Notes under the pieces: generated by a model
Database searches by the model: none
Seen by the model: only the letters and a program-made list of their open reading frames with translations
What the model was told of the DNA's origin: nothing
Made by a program: the position numbers and the translations under genes
Source: Devosia chinhatensis
GTDB taxonomy: Bacteria > Pseudomonadota > Alphaproteobacteria > Rhizobiales > Devosiaceae
Length of the DNA: 64,000 nucleotides
NCBI RefSeq assembly: GCF_000969445.1
Contig: NZ_JZEY01000054.1
Location: 1,364,001-1,428,000, forward strand
Direction of reading: 5' to 3'
In this document: one piece after another, positions 1 to 10,327 of the stretch
Layout of the letters: each line of letters opens with the position of its first letter
Numbering within the stretch: the first letter of the stretch is position 1

Positions 1-261
1 TGGGGCGCGGCACTCGCCATCGGCCTTTTGTCCACCGCCTTCACCTTCCAGATCATGTATCGCATCCTGCCGCGGGTGGGCGCCACCAACTTTGCCACCA
101 CCACCTTCATCGCGCCGATCTCCGCACTCATCATCGGCGTCTCCGTTCTCGGCGAAACCATCCTGCCCATCCAGCTTCTGGGCATGCTCGTCATTTTCCT
201 CGGTCTGCTGTTCATTGACGGACGGGTCCGACGCATCTGGCGGGTGGGCCAGCCGGGTTAA
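1..261 (+). CDS. EamA/DMT-family transporter, C-terminal fragment (5' end outside window)
   Basis: The frame is open from base 1, so the gene starts upstream of the window. About 86 residues are visible. They hold two hydrophobic segments, one around residues 34-50 and one around 57-72, and end in a short basic tail. The run TTFIAPISALIIGV followed by GETILPIQLLGM is typical of the last two helices of the second EamA repeat in drug/metabolite exporters, which sit in the inner membrane. The substrate cannot be inferred. A hairpin overlaps the stop codon. Family assignment rests on this short tail, so it is moderately firm only. Confidence 0.75.
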   Translation, partial: WGAALAIGLLSTAFTFQIMYRILPRVGATNFATTTFIAPISALIIGVSVLGETILPIQLLGMLVIFLGLLFIDGRVRRIWRVGQPG

Positions 262-290
262 CGGCGGAACAATTCTCCCATCCCGCCGTT
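260..290 (+). terminator. Hairpin at the stop of the EamA gene
   Basis: AACGGCGG at 260-267 pairs perfectly with CCGCCGTT at 283-290, leaving a 15-nt loop. There is no T-run behind it, so it may be a weak terminator or an mRNA 3' stabiliser. Confidence 0.35.
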
Positions 291-309
291 GGCCAGCGAG
301 GAGATGACC

Positions 310-519
310 ATGCCCGAACCCAGACCCGACATCGATCCGCGCCCGATTCCCGAGATCGTGCCACAGCCCGAACCGCCGCAGCCTCAGCCAGTCGATCCGG
401 TGCCGCCGGGACCCGAAGAGGCTCCCAGTCCCGACCAGCCGGTGGAAGAGCCCCTACCCCCGCGCGAACCCGAAATTGCGCCCGAACCCGGCCACGAACC
501 GCAACCAAGAGAGGTCTAG
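310..519 (+). CDS. Small proline-rich acidic protein, unknown function
   Basis: The product has 69 residues and is almost entirely Pro, Glu, Asp, Gln and Arg, in a loose repeat of PxP and PEP units. It has no signal peptide, membrane segment or recognisable domain and must be disordered. The start chosen is the ATG at 310, because GAGGAG at 298-303 lies 6 nt upstream; an in-frame ATG at 304 is too close to it. The next gene starts directly after its stop codon, so the two are probably cotranslated. I do not recognise a family. Low-complexity reading could be chance, but the RBS and the tight coupling favour a real gene. Confidence 0.55.
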   Translation: MPEPRPDIDPRPIPEIVPQPEPPQPQPVDPVPPGPEEAPSPDQPVEEPLPPREPEIAPEPGHEPQPREV

Positions 520-708
520 ATGACCGATCCGCATCGCCACGATCCCGATATCCCCCATAGCCACCCGGAGCCCGCGCCACCCATGCCGGTGCATCTGCCG
601 ACGGGCGACGCAGACAATCCCCACACTTCGCCGCTGCGGCATGACCAGGATACGGAAAGGCCCGATCCGGCATTGCCGCCGGAACCGGGCCACGACATCA
701 ATCCGTGA
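520..708 (+). CDS. Small His/Pro-rich protein, unknown function
   Basis: The product has 62 residues. It is rich in Pro, His, Asp and Glu, with an N-terminal stretch of alternating His and Asp/Pro that could bind metal. No domain or membrane segment is visible. The ATG follows the stop of the preceding proline-rich gene immediately, and AGAGAGG inside that gene serves as its ribosome binding site. A strong terminator follows, so the pair forms a compact two-gene unit. Function is unknown. Confidence 0.55.
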   Translation: MTDPHRHDPDIPHSHPEPAPPMPVHLPTGDADNPHTSPLRHDQDTERPDPALPPEPGHDINP

Positions 709-740
709 AAAAAGGCGGCGCTCAGCGCCGCCTTTGTCTT
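708..740. terminator. Bidirectional rho-independent terminator
   Basis: AAAGGCGGCGCT at 711-722 is the exact reverse complement of 724-735, giving a long GC-rich hairpin with A-rich left and T-rich right flanks. It can stop both the plus-strand small-protein unit and the minus-strand gatB, whose stop codon is at 739. Confidence 0.8.
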
Positions 741-2238
741 ATTCGATGCCGAGCTTTTGCTTCATCAGCTCGTTGAGGGCCTGCGGATTGGCCTTGCCTC
801 CCGAAGCCTTCATCGCCTGGCCAACGAACCAGCCGATCATCGTCGGCTTGGCTTTGACCTTCTCCACCTGATCGGGGTTGGCGGCGATGATCTCGTCGAC
901 GATCTTCTCGATAGCCCCCAGATCGGTCACCTGCTTGAGGCCGCGGCGCTCAACGATGTCCGCCGGATCCCCCTCGGGCTCCTCGCTGATGAGAATCTGC
1001 AGGACATCCTTGCCGCCCTTCGACGAGATCGTGCCGCCTGCGATCAGGTCGACGAGCCCGGCAATCTGGGCGGGCTTGATATGGGTTTCCCAAACGGCCA
1101 GGCCCTGGCTGTTGGCAAAGGCGGCCACGTCGCCGTTGAGGATGTTGGCCACGGCCTTGCCGTCGCGCTTGCTGCCGTTATGGGCGACGCAGGCCTCGTA
1201 ATAATCTGCGGTTTCGCGATCCAGCGTCAGCACATGCGCGTCATAGGGCGTCACTCCATAATCGGCCACGAAGCGCGCCTGCTTCTCGTCCGGCAGTTCC
1301 GGCAGGTTTTCCGCCAACGCTGCGATGAACGCATCGTCGAATTCGAGCGGCAGCAGGTCCGGGTCGGGAAAGTAGCGATAATCATGCGCTTCTTCCTTGG
1401 ACCGCATCGAGCGCGTCTCGCCGTTCTTGGGATCGAACAGGCGCGTCTCCTGGTCGATGGAGCCGCCATCTTCCAGAATGTCGATCTGACGGCGCGCCTC
1501 ATATTCGATGGCCTGACCGGCGAACCGGATCGAATTGACGTTCTTGATCTCGCAACGCGTGCCGAATTCGCCGCCCGGACGACGCACCGAAACGTTCACG
1601 TCGGCCCGCATGGAGCCCTGCTCCATATTGCCGTCGCACGTGCCCAGATAGCGCAGGATGGTGCGCAGCTTGGACAGATACGCCTTGGCTTCCTCTGACG
1701 AGCGCAAGTCCGGCTTGCTGACGATTTCCATCAGCGCCACGCCCGAGCGGTTGAGATCGACGAAGCTCATGTTCGGATGCTGGTCGTGGATCGACTTGCC
1801 GGCGTCCTGCTCGAGGTGCAGGCGCTCGATACCGATCTCGATCTGCTCCCCATCGACGTCCAGCAACACCTTGCCTTCGCCGACGATCGGGTCCTTGAAC
1901 TGAGAGATCTGGTAACCCTGCGGCAGGTCGGGGTAGAAATAGTTCTTGCGGTCGAACACGCTGCGCTTGTTGATCTGAGCCTTGAGGCCCAGCCCGGTGC
2001 GCACGGCCTGTCGTACGCATTCCTCGTTGATGACCGGCAACATGCCCGGCATCGCTGCGTCCACGAAGCTGACATTGGCATTGGGCGGGTTGCCGAACTC
2101 CGTAGAAGACCCGGAGAACAGCTTGCTCTCACTCGTCACCTGTGCGTGCACTTCCATGCCGATGATGATTTCCCAATCGCCGGTCGAACCGGAAATCAGG
2201 CGCTTTTTGTCAGGGGTGCGGGTATCGACGAGGGTCAC
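739..2238 (-). CDS. gatB: Aspartyl/glutamyl-tRNA(Asn/Gln) amidotransferase subunit B
   Basis: GatB is the tRNA-binding kinase-like subunit of the GatCAB complex, which amidates misacylated Glu-tRNA(Gln) and Asp-tRNA(Asn) in the cytoplasm. The 499 residues match the family length. The opening [12 protein letters not shown] near residue 22 and the signature [17 protein letters not shown] near residues 160-177 are diagnostic, and the C-terminal third is the helical GatB/YqeY tail. The start is a GTG at 2236-2238 with AGGA about 8 nt upstream. gatC and gatA are not next to it. It ends in a terminator shared with the convergent small-protein unit. Confidence 0.97.
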   Translation of the reverse strand: MTLVDTRTPDKKRLISGSTGDWEIIIGMEVHAQVTSESKLFSGSSTEFGNPPNANVSFVDAAMPGMLPVINEECVRQAVRTGLGLKAQINKRSVFDRKNYFYPDLPQGYQISQFKDPIVGEGKVLLDVDGEQIEIGIERLHLEQDAGKSIHDQHPNMSFVDLNRSGVALMEIVSKPDLRSSEEAKAYLSKLRTILRYLGTCDGNMEQGSMRADVNVSVRRPGGEFGTRCEIKNVNSIRFAGQAIEYEARRQIDILEDGGSIDQETRLFDPKNGETRSMRSKEEAHDYRYFPDPDLLPLEFDDAFIAALAENLPELPDEKQARFVADYGVTPYDAHVLTLDRETADYYEACVAHNGSKRDGKAVANILNGDVAAFANSQGLAVWETHIKPAQIAGLVDLIAGGTISSKGGKDVLQILISEEPEGDPADIVERRGLKQVTDLGAIEKIVDEIIAANPDQVEKVKAKPTMIGWFVGQAMKASGGKANPQALNELMKQKLGIE

Positions 2239-2382
2239 TTGGCAGTCCTGAGTGATATTCTGAATTCAGTCGAGTGCTTAGCGGGCTTGCCGGGGCGTTG
2301 CAACTGCCGGGACGATGCGAGAACGCATAAACCCCACGCGACCTGGTCTGGCGACGGGCAGGATCAGTCCACACCGCCCCAT

Positions 2383-2787
2383 TCAACGCAGCCTGCGGTG
2401 AAAACGAGTATAGTTGTCGAAGCGGGATATCGCTTCAAATCCGAGGCGCCCTAGAAGCCTCATGCTGCGATCATTGCCATGGGTGACACCCGCATAAATG
2501 TCGCTGGCGGCACATGTGTCGAAGGCAAAGTGCACGACCCGCCGAACCGCCGCTTGCGCCACGCCCCGACCGACATGCGATGCGGCTAACCAATAGCCCA
2601 GGCCATAAATTGGCGGCGCGACGCCGATGAGATCGACCCGCCCAATCATGTCGCCCGAAAGCAAAATACCGAAGCGATAATGGCGGTCGGGCTCGTCTGT
2701 CAGCCCCTCCGCGATATCCTCAATGCTTGATGCCACCAGATCGGCATAGTCGCCCCATCGCGTCAGGTGGTTTGCATTAACCTGCAC
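2383..2787 (-). CDS. GNAT-family N-acetyltransferase, N-terminus uncertain
   Basis: The 134 residues from the GTG at 2785-2787 contain the GNAT core: a GLGYWLAASHVGRGVAQAAV segment like the acetyl-CoA-binding motif A, and NDRSMRLLGRLGFE, the usual motif B. This resembles the RimJ/RimL class, but the acceptor is unknown. The frame stays open upstream to a stop at 2884-2886 and there encodes SVRLVQVNANHL, which looks like the first beta strand of a GNAT. That stretch has no ATG, GTG or TTG before the GTG used here. The gene may therefore be slightly truncated or decayed at its 5' end. Confidence 0.7.
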   Translation of the reverse strand: MQVNANHLTRWGDYADLVASSIEDIAEGLTDEPDRHYRFGILLSGDMIGRVDLIGVAPPIYGLGYWLAASHVGRGVAQAAVRRVVHFAFDTCAASDIYAGVTHGNDRSMRLLGRLGFEAISRFDNYTRFHRRLR

Positions 2788-2901
2788 TAGCCGAACAGAC
2801 AGGCCGCATCGCTCGGCTCGAGCTGCCGCAATGTCACCTCTGGCATGGATGTCGTAAGGGTCAGAATGGACAAGTCCAGACCCTCACGGCCTCATGCACG
2901 T

Positions 2902-4536
<1,635 letters not shown>

Positions 4537-4587
4537 TCACCATAAGCATATCAACAACGATTCGCAGAGGGGTCATCCCGCTCTACA

Positions 4588-4621
4588 CAAAAAGAAGAAG
4601 GGGATGTTGCCATCCCCTTTT
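4588..4621 (-). terminator. Terminator after secG
   Basis: On the minus strand the stem AAGGGGATG...CATCCCCTT (4598-4619) has the loop GCAA and is followed by a T-rich tract. It separates secG from pyrG. Confidence 0.8.
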
Positions 4622-4641
4622 TCGCTACGCCTTGCGGCGGA

Positions 4642-5163
4642 TTAGTTACCCGTCGGCGCCGCCGGCGCTGTCTCTGTGCCCGCAGGAGCCTCTGGCGCCG
4701 GAGCCGTCACTGCCGCGGGAGCCTCGGGCGTCGGCGCGGTTGCGGCAGGTGCTTCCACTTCAGCGGGCGCAGCCGGGACCGGCAGGTCGGTGCCCGTGCT
4801 CTGCGCAGGAGCAGCCGGTGTCTCTGACTGGGCAGGAACGGGAAGGTCGCCTTGAAGGGCATTGAGCGCGTCGAGCACGGTGCTGGGCTGGGCGCCGTCA
4901 GGCGTCGAAACAGCGCTGTCCAGAATGCTGGAGGTCGTGCGGTCGAGTTCGCTCAGGATGGTCAGGCCAATGGCCGATGCAAAGAACAATGTCGCCAGGA
5001 TCGCCGTGGTCCGGGTCAGCAGGTTGGCCGATCCACGTGCCGTCATCATGCCATTGTTGCCGCCTCCGATACCAAGGGCGCCGCCCTCGGAGCGCTGCAG
5101 CAGGATGACGACTATCAGTGCCAGGACGATCAGCAGATAGGCGACGAGCAGAACATTGGCCAT
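4642..5163 (-). CDS. secG: Preprotein translocase subunit SecG with long Ala/Pro-rich tail
   Basis: SecG is the small accessory subunit of the SecYEG export channel. Residues 1-75 are the family core: a first helix (MANVLLVAYLLIVLALIVVI), the loop LQRSEGGALGIGGG with the typical SEGG motif, and a second helix near residues 52-72. The remaining roughly 95 residues are a low-complexity tail of Ala, Pro, Glu and Thr in which the unit DLPVPA occurs twice. Such tails are seen in alphaproteobacterial SecG and make it longer than the ~110-residue E. coli protein. It lies between tpiA and pyrG, a conserved order. Confidence 0.95.
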   Translation of the reverse strand: MANVLLVAYLLIVLALIVVILLQRSEGGALGIGGGNNGMMTARGSANLLTRTTAILATLFFASAIGLTILSELDRTTSSILDSAVSTPDGAQPSTVLDALNALQGDLPVPAQSETPAAPAQSTGTDLPVPAAPAEVEAPAATAPTPEAPAAVTAPAPEAPAGTETAPAAPTGN

Positions 5164-5188
5164 GTCAGTCTTTGTCTTCGCGTCAGGC

Positions 5189-5247
5189 CGGGGCCAGGCA
5201 AGATCAACCAGCCCCGGTTATGAAAGGATGCGGGGTCATACACCCCT
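5189..5247. other. Inverted repeats in the tpiA-secG gap
   Basis: CCGGGGC at 5189-5195 pairs with GCCCCGG at 5212-5218. A second small hairpin is GGGGT/ACCCC at 5233-5247. Neither has a T-run on the minus strand. They would lie in the secG leader or act as a weak tpiA terminator. Confidence 0.35.
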
Positions 5248-5310
5248 GGAACGGCAAATACCAGCCGGTGGAGGCGATTATTCGCCCCAACCGATCAGCC
5301 TGCCATTCCG

Positions 5311-6066
5311 CTACACCGCGGAGATAATCGTATAGAAGTCCTTTGCCAAGAGGCTGGCGCCGCCGACAAGGCCGCCATTGACGTTTTCGACCGACAAAAT
5401 CTCGCGGGCATTCTGCGGCTTCATCGAACCACCATAGAGAATCCGCAACGCGTCGCCGCGCTCCTGGCCGAACCGTTCGCACAATGCAGCACGAATAGTG
5501 CCGTGCATGCTGGCAATGTCTTCCAGTGTCGGCGTGCGGCCGGTGCCGATGGCCCAGACTGGCTCGTAGGCGACAACGATGTCGTGCTGCCCGGCAGCGT
5601 CCGGAATGGATGCGGCCAACTGGCGCGCCACGACGGCTTCGGCCTCACCGGCATCGCGCTCCGCCTCGGTTTCACCGACGCAGATGATCGGGCGCAACCC
5701 GGCGCCGATCCCCGCCTCGGCCTTGGCGCAGACCACGGCGTCCGTTTCGCCGTGATGGGCACGGCGTTCCGAATGGCCCACGATGACGAATTGGGCTCCG
5801 GCATCGGCCAGCATGCTGGCCGAAATGTCCCCGGTATGGGCGCCCGAGGCTTCTGCATGGCAATCCTGCCCTCCGGCAAGGATGCCGCTGGAGGCTCCCT
5901 GCGCGGCAACGCTCGCCAGCAACGTTGCGGGAGGACACACGACGACGACGGCACGCGGAGCCGCGCCGGTGGTCAGAAGCCGTGCCAGCTCGGCCAACTC
6001 GTCGAGCGAGTGGGTGAGCCCGTTCATCTTCCAGTTTCCGGCGATCAGCGGTGATATGGTCGTCAA
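5311..6066 (-). CDS. tpiA: Triosephosphate isomerase
   Basis: TpiA interconverts dihydroxyacetone phosphate and glyceraldehyde 3-phosphate. The 251 residues form the full TIM barrel. The substrate-binding Lys13 (GNWKMNG), catalytic His98 (IVGHSERR) and catalytic Glu168 ([12 protein letters not shown]) are all present, and the phosphate-binding loop LYGGS is near residue 215. It is divergent from the ppiD-like gene, with about 120 bp between them that must hold both promoters, and it precedes secG. It would also process the glyceraldehyde 3-phosphate made by the dgo pathway encoded further on. Confidence 0.98.
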   Translation of the reverse strand: MTTISPLIAGNWKMNGLTHSLDELAELARLLTTGAAPRAVVVVCPPATLLASVAAQGASSGILAGGQDCHAEASGAHTGDISASMLADAGAQFVIVGHSERRAHHGETDAVVCAKAEAGIGAGLRPIICVGETEAERDAGEAEAVVARQLAASIPDAAGQHDIVVAYEPVWAIGTGRTPTLEDIASMHGTIRAALCERFGQERGDALRILYGGSMKPQNAREILSVENVNGGLVGGASLLAKDFYTIISAV

Positions 6067-6188
6067 TCTTGCTACTCCTGCCTCTTGCGCCGGAGAGGGG
6101 TTTGCCCTAACCCCGGCAGTCGAATTGTCTTACTAGTCCAGGCTTCGCCCCAGGGTAAAGTCTCGGACCCCAAACTGGAACGTTCGAA

Positions 6189-8060
6189 ATGCTCGATGGT
6201 TTGCGTGACTTTGCAAAATCCTGGCCGGGAAAGATCCTTGGAGCATTTCTGCTCGTGGGCGTTGCCGGCTTCGGGATCAACAATGTCATTGTCGATCTGG
6301 GCAGCAATACCGTGGCCCGCGTCGGCAACGAGGAAATCAACTCGCGTGAATTCCTGCGGGCGTACCAAACCCAGGTTAATGCCATTTCGACCCAGTTGGG
6401 ATCGATCCCCACCACCACGCAGGCGGAATCCCTGGGCATCCCCAGCGCCGTGCTGATGCGTCTTTCCGAAGGAGCCGCCCTCGATGGGCTCGCAGACCAG
6501 TTCGGCCTCGGCGTTTCCGATGCGCAACTGGCCCGCATGCTGCGCGAGGACCCCTCCTTCCATGGGACGCTCGGCACATTCGAGCCGGCCCTCTTCAGCC
6601 AGACGCTTCAGCGCGCCGGCTGGACCGAGGCCGAATATTTCGAAGCCCGTGGGGATGAGGCCCGTCGCGAACAGCTGACCAACACGCTGATGGCAGATGT
6701 GTCCCTGCCGGCCGTCGCCAGCACGCTGATCAACGACTATGCCTCGGCCACGCGCACCATCGATTATATCACGCTGAGCGAGACCAGTCTGGACCTGACG
6801 ATCGAACCGACCGAGGAAGAACTGGCCGCCTATCTGTCCGAGCATCAGGCCGAATACCGCACCGTCGAGACCCGCCGGGTGAAAATTCTCGATCTGTCGC
6901 TGGCGTCGCTGGCCAGCACCATGCAGTTCGACGAAAGCGAGATCGAAGCCGAGTACGAACGCGTGCGGGACTCGCTGTCCACGCCCGAGCGCCGTACCAT
7001 CGAACAGGTTGCTCTCAATGCCGATCAGCTCGCCCAGTTCGAAGCCGGCCTCGCGGCAGGAACCGATTTTGCAACTCTCGTGGCACAGACGGGCGTCACG
7101 CCCTCGACCTTGGGCACTCTGGCACGCAGCCAGGTGACCGATGCGCGGCTGGCCGAAACCGCCTTCGCGCTGCCCGAAGGTGGCTTTGCGATCATCGATG
7201 GCATTGGCGGTCGCCGCGCCGTGCATGTATCGGCCATCGAGGCCCAGGGGCAGCCGACGCTCGAAGAGGCACGCGACGACGTGATTACGCGCCTTGGCAC
7301 CGCCACGGCGCGCACCGAAATCAACGAAGTGCTCGATCAGGTCGAGGAATTGCGTGCGGCCTTCCAGCCCATCGACACCATTGCCGAGCGCTTCGGCCTG
7401 CCGGTCTATGATCTCGAAGTGACCGCAACCGGCACGGAATTGTCCGCCCTGCCGAACCTCGCGCCGGAAGACATTGCGCGTGTCTCTCAGGCCATTTTTC
7501 GCGCCGAGGACGGACAGCTCATCCCCAGCGTGCCGCTGACGGGCAATGCTCATCTGTGGTTCGATCTCGAGGCAGTCGAGCCGGCTCGCGACCAGACACT
7601 CGATGAGGTGCGGGACCAGATCGTCGCCGCCATCACTGAAGAGCGGACCAATGAAGCATTAATGGCGCTGGGCGAGGAAATCGTCGGTCGCCTGGAAAGC
7701 GGTGAAGCGCTGGCCGATATCGCGTTTGAATTGAACACGTTCCCGCAGATCAGCTCCGCTTTCACCCGCTTCGGATCGGAAGATGGCTTCGTTGATGGCA
7801 CGGTGGCCTCCGCGGCCTTTGCAGGCGGCCCCGATCACAAGGGCTCGGTGGTCAACGAAAGCGGCGAGTTCATCGTTTTTGACGTCGTTGACAACGCCGC
7901 TCCCGCCGCCGCGCTGGACGATCAGGTCATCGCCAATCTCGACAGCGAGGCGCGCAATTCCCTTTATGCGGAGTTCGTGGCTGCCCTGCGTGACGATGCC
8001 GGCCTGCGTGTAAACCAGCAGGCGCTGCGTCAGCTGCTCGTCCAGAACTTCGGCGAATAG
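6189..8060 (+). CDS. ppiD: PpiD-like periplasmic peptidyl-prolyl isomerase/chaperone
   Basis: The 623 residues begin with a single membrane anchor (residues about 13-32, LGAFLLVGVAGFGINN). A SurA-type N-terminal chaperone domain follows (to about 160), then a parvulin-like region around 230-360, then a second helical part. This is the layout of PpiD, which sits at the Sec exit and helps newly exported proteins fold. The parvulin region is diverged, so isomerase activity is doubtful. The gene lies between divergent tpiA and trpE, as in many Rhizobiales. trpE starts 26 nt downstream and is probably cotranscribed. Confidence 0.88.
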   Translation: MLDGLRDFAKSWPGKILGAFLLVGVAGFGINNVIVDLGSNTVARVGNEEINSREFLRAYQTQVNAISTQLGSIPTTTQAESLGIPSAVLMRLSEGAALDGLADQFGLGVSDAQLARMLREDPSFHGTLGTFEPALFSQTLQRAGWTEAEYFEARGDEARREQLTNTLMADVSLPAVASTLINDYASATRTIDYITLSETSLDLTIEPTEEELAAYLSEHQAEYRTVETRRVKILDLSLASLASTMQFDESEIEAEYERVRDSLSTPERRTIEQVALNADQLAQFEAGLAAGTDFATLVAQTGVTPSTLGTLARSQVTDARLAETAFALPEGGFAIIDGIGGRRAVHVSAIEAQGQPTLEEARDDVITRLGTATARTEINEVLDQVEELRAAFQPIDTIAERFGLPVYDLEVTATGTELSALPNLAPEDIARVSQAIFRAEDGQLIPSVPLTGNAHLWFDLEAVEPARDQTLDEVRDQIVAAITEERTNEALMALGEEIVGRLESGEALADIAFELNTFPQISSAFTRFGSEDGFVDGTVASAAFAGGPDHKGSVVNESGEFIVFDVVDNAAPAAALDDQVIANLDSEARNSLYAEFVAALRDDAGLRVNQQALRQLLVQNFGE

Positions 8061-8086
8061 ACTTCAAACCAACGGAACCAGATCAA

Positions 8087-9595
8087 ATGGGCGACGACTT
8101 TTCCAAGACCTTTGCCGCGCAATACGATGCCGGAAAGTCTGGACTTGTCTGGCGTCGCGTCGTGGCGGATCTGGAAACCCCCATCGGCACCTATCTCAAG
8201 CTGGCCGCGGGGCGCACGCATTCCTTCCTGCTCGAAAGCGTGCAGGACGGCACGACCCGTGGTCGCTATTCCATCATCGGTCTCCTGCCCGATCTGATCC
8301 TTAAGGTCGAGAACGGCGCCGCCGCGATCAATCGCCAGGCCCAGTCGTCCCCCGACGCTTTCGAACCTGTCGACGCCATGCCGCTCGATGCCCTGCGCAG
8401 CCTCGTGGCAGAAAGCCAGATCGACATGCCCGCGGGTCTCCCGCCGCAATCGGCCGGCATTTACGGCTATCTCGGCTATGAGATGGTCCGCTATATGGAA
8501 GTGCTGCCCAACGGCAACCCGGACGATCTCAAGACGCCCGAAGCCGTGCTGATGCGCCCCTCCCTGCTCGCCATTTTCGATACCGTCAAGGACGAGCTAT
8601 ATCTGACGGCGCCGGCCTATGTGCGGGCCGGCATCAGTGCCCAGCAGGCGCTCGAGGCTGCCGAAAGCCGGATCGACGACGCCATTGCCCGCCTGTCGCG
8701 CGCCTTGCCGACGACGCCCGCCTTGCCGGACCTCGAAGCCATCGAGGTCACCAGCAACACCTCGCGGGAGGATTATTTCGGCATGGTCGCCCGTGCCAAG
8801 GACTACATCACGGCCGGGGACATCTTCCAGGTCGTGCTCAGCCAGCGCTTCTCGGCAGACTTTACCCTGCCCCCCACCGCCCTCTACCGGGCGCTGCGCC
8901 GCACCAATCCCAGCCCTTATATGTATTTCCTCGATTTCGGCGACTTCGCGGTCGCCGGCTCAAGCCCGGAAATCCTGGTGCGGGTCCAGGACGGCGACGT
9001 CACCATCCGGCCCATCGCGGGCACCCGCAAGCGCGGCTCGACCCCCGCCCGGGACAAGGAACTGGCGGATGAATTGCTGTCGGACCCCAAGGAATTGTCC
9101 GAGCACCTGATGCTGCTCGATCTGGGCCGCAACGATGTCGGCCGCGTTGCCAAGACCGGTAGCGTTAAGGTTACGGACAAGTTCTTCCTCGAATATTATT
9201 CCCACGTCATGCACATCGTTTCCAACGTGGTCGGCGTGCTCGATCCGCAATATGATTTCGTCGACGCCCTTTCCGCCGGCTTCCCCGCCGGCACCGTCTC
9301 GGGCGCGCCCAAGGTTCGCGCCATGGAGATCATCGACGAACTCGAAACCTCGCGTCGCGGCATCTATGGCGGCTGCGTCGGCTATTTCGGCGCCGATGGC
9401 ACCATGGACACCTGCATCGTCCTGCGCACCGGCATCGTCAAGGACGGCAAGCTCTATGTGCAGTCCGGCGCCGGCATCGTCGCGGACAGCCAGCCCGAGC
9501 TGGAACAGCTTGAATGCGAGAATAAGGCGCGGGCCCTGTTCAGCGCCGCCGAAGAGGCGCTACGCTATGCCGGCGAAGCGAAGGTGGGACAGTGA
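8087..9595 (+). CDS. trpE: Anthranilate synthase component I
   Basis: TrpE converts chorismate to anthranilate, the first step of tryptophan synthesis, using ammonia from TrpG. The 502 residues have an N-terminal regulatory domain with LLES near residue 48, part of the usual tryptophan-binding site. The chorismate-binding catalytic domain includes IAGTRKRG, LDLGRNDVGRVA and GTVSGAPKVRAMEIIDELE. Unlike the trpE(G) fusion of many Rhizobiaceae, the amidotransferase is a separate gene downstream. I see no leader peptide or attenuator between ppiD and trpE. Confidence 0.97.
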   Translation: MGDDFSKTFAAQYDAGKSGLVWRRVVADLETPIGTYLKLAAGRTHSFLLESVQDGTTRGRYSIIGLLPDLILKVENGAAAINRQAQSSPDAFEPVDAMPLDALRSLVAESQIDMPAGLPPQSAGIYGYLGYEMVRYMEVLPNGNPDDLKTPEAVLMRPSLLAIFDTVKDELYLTAPAYVRAGISAQQALEAAESRIDDAIARLSRALPTTPALPDLEAIEVTSNTSREDYFGMVARAKDYITAGDIFQVVLSQRFSADFTLPPTALYRALRRTNPSPYMYFLDFGDFAVAGSSPEILVRVQDGDVTIRPIAGTRKRGSTPARDKELADELLSDPKELSEHLMLLDLGRNDVGRVAKTGSVKVTDKFFLEYYSHVMHIVSNVVGVLDPQYDFVDALSAGFPAGTVSGAPKVRAMEIIDELETSRRGIYGGCVGYFGADGTMDTCIVLRTGIVKDGKLYVQSGAGIVADSQPELEQLECENKARALFSAAEEALRYAGEAKVGQ

Positions 9596-9615
9596 GCACG
9601 ATCGTCGGCACACAC

Positions 9616-9706
9616 CATGTCATCCCCGCATATGCGGGGCCCTCCGTTTTTCGATGGCGGGGTCAGCTCTGATAAAGAGGTTCCTGCAAGCGCGGGAACG
9701 ACCCCA
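9616..9706. repeat. REP-like palindromic element between trpE and trpG
   Basis: The 132-bp gap holds a perfect 16-nt palindrome CCCCGCATATGCGGGG (9624-9639). Next comes a nested inverted repeat: outer arms GGGGTC (9659-9664) and GACCCC (9700-9705), inner arms GTTCCTGC (9680-9687) and GCGGGAAC (9692-9699), the latter with one wobble. This resembles dispersed intergenic palindromes of alphaproteobacteria. It happens to be open in the trpG frame for 37 codons, which would give a false N-terminal extension if the first ATG were taken. Confidence 0.7.
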
Positions 9707-9727
9707 TGGTTAGGAAGCAGCGCCCAA

Positions 9728-10327
9728 ATGACCAAGACCCTCGTCATCGATAATTACGACAGTTTCACGTACAACCTCGTCCATTTCCTGGGCGAACTTG
9801 GCGCCGACATCACTGTGCGCCGTAACGACAAGATTACCCTTGAGGACATCGCCGTCATGGCGCCCGAGGCGATCGTTTTGTCCCCCGGCCCCTGCACCCC
9901 GAATGAAGCTGGCATCTGCCTTGCTGTCATTGACCGCTTCAAGAGTGAAATCCCGATGCTGGGCGTCTGCCTCGGCCATCAGGCAATGGGTCAGGCTTTG
10001 GGCGGCGACGTCATCCGCGCACCCAGCCTCTTTCACGGCAAGACCAGCAGGATCACCCACAACGGCAAAGGCATTTTCCGCGGCCTCAATGCCGGCTTCG
10101 AAGCCACGCGCTATCATTCGCTTATCGTCAAGGCCGAGACGCTGCCCGATGTCCTCGAAGTCACCGCCACCACCGACGATGGCCTCATCATGGGCATGCA
10201 GCACAAGTCCCTGCCCGTTCATGGCGTGCAGTTTCACCCCGAGAGCATCGCCTCCGAAAACGGCCATGCCCTGCTGCAGAACTTTCTCAACATCGCCCGC
10301 GACTTCAACAGCAGGAAGGCGGCGTAA
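9728..10327 (+). CDS. trpG: Anthranilate synthase component II (glutamine amidotransferase)
   Basis: TrpG supplies ammonia to TrpE by hydrolysing glutamine. The 199 residues are a complete class I amidotransferase: oxyanion strand LSPGPCTP, nucleophile Cys81 in [11 protein letters not shown], and His170/Glu172 in VQFHPES. I place the start at the ATG at 9728 ([15 protein letters not shown]), where all homologues begin. An upstream in-frame ATG at 9617 lies inside the palindromic repeat. The stop overlaps the trpD start by one base. Confidence 0.96.
   Translation: MTKTLVIDNYDSFTYNLVHFLGELGADITVRRNDKITLEDIAVMAPEAIVLSPGPCTPNEAGICLAVIDRFKSEIPMLGVCLGHQAMGQALGGDVIRAPSLFHGKTSRITHNGKGIFRGLNAGFEATRYHSLIVKAETLPDVLEVTATTDDGLIMGMQHKSLPVHGVQFHPESIASENGHALLQNFLNIARDFNSRKAA

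Noticed and set aside
5225..5322. A tRNA-Leu-like sequence on the minus strand after tpiA (GCGGTGTAGCGGAATGGCAGG)
   Set aside because: The first bases are the last codons of tpiA. No matching 3' acceptor arm, anticodon stem or T-arm with GTTCGA/GTTCAA could be folded.
6072..7553. A 493-codon minus-strand frame within the ppiD-like gene
   Set aside because: It lies opposite a clearly real coding sequence and has no recognisable motif.
9617..9727. A 37-codon N-terminal extension of trpG
   Set aside because: It is the translated palindromic repeat; TrpG homology starts at the ATG at 9728.
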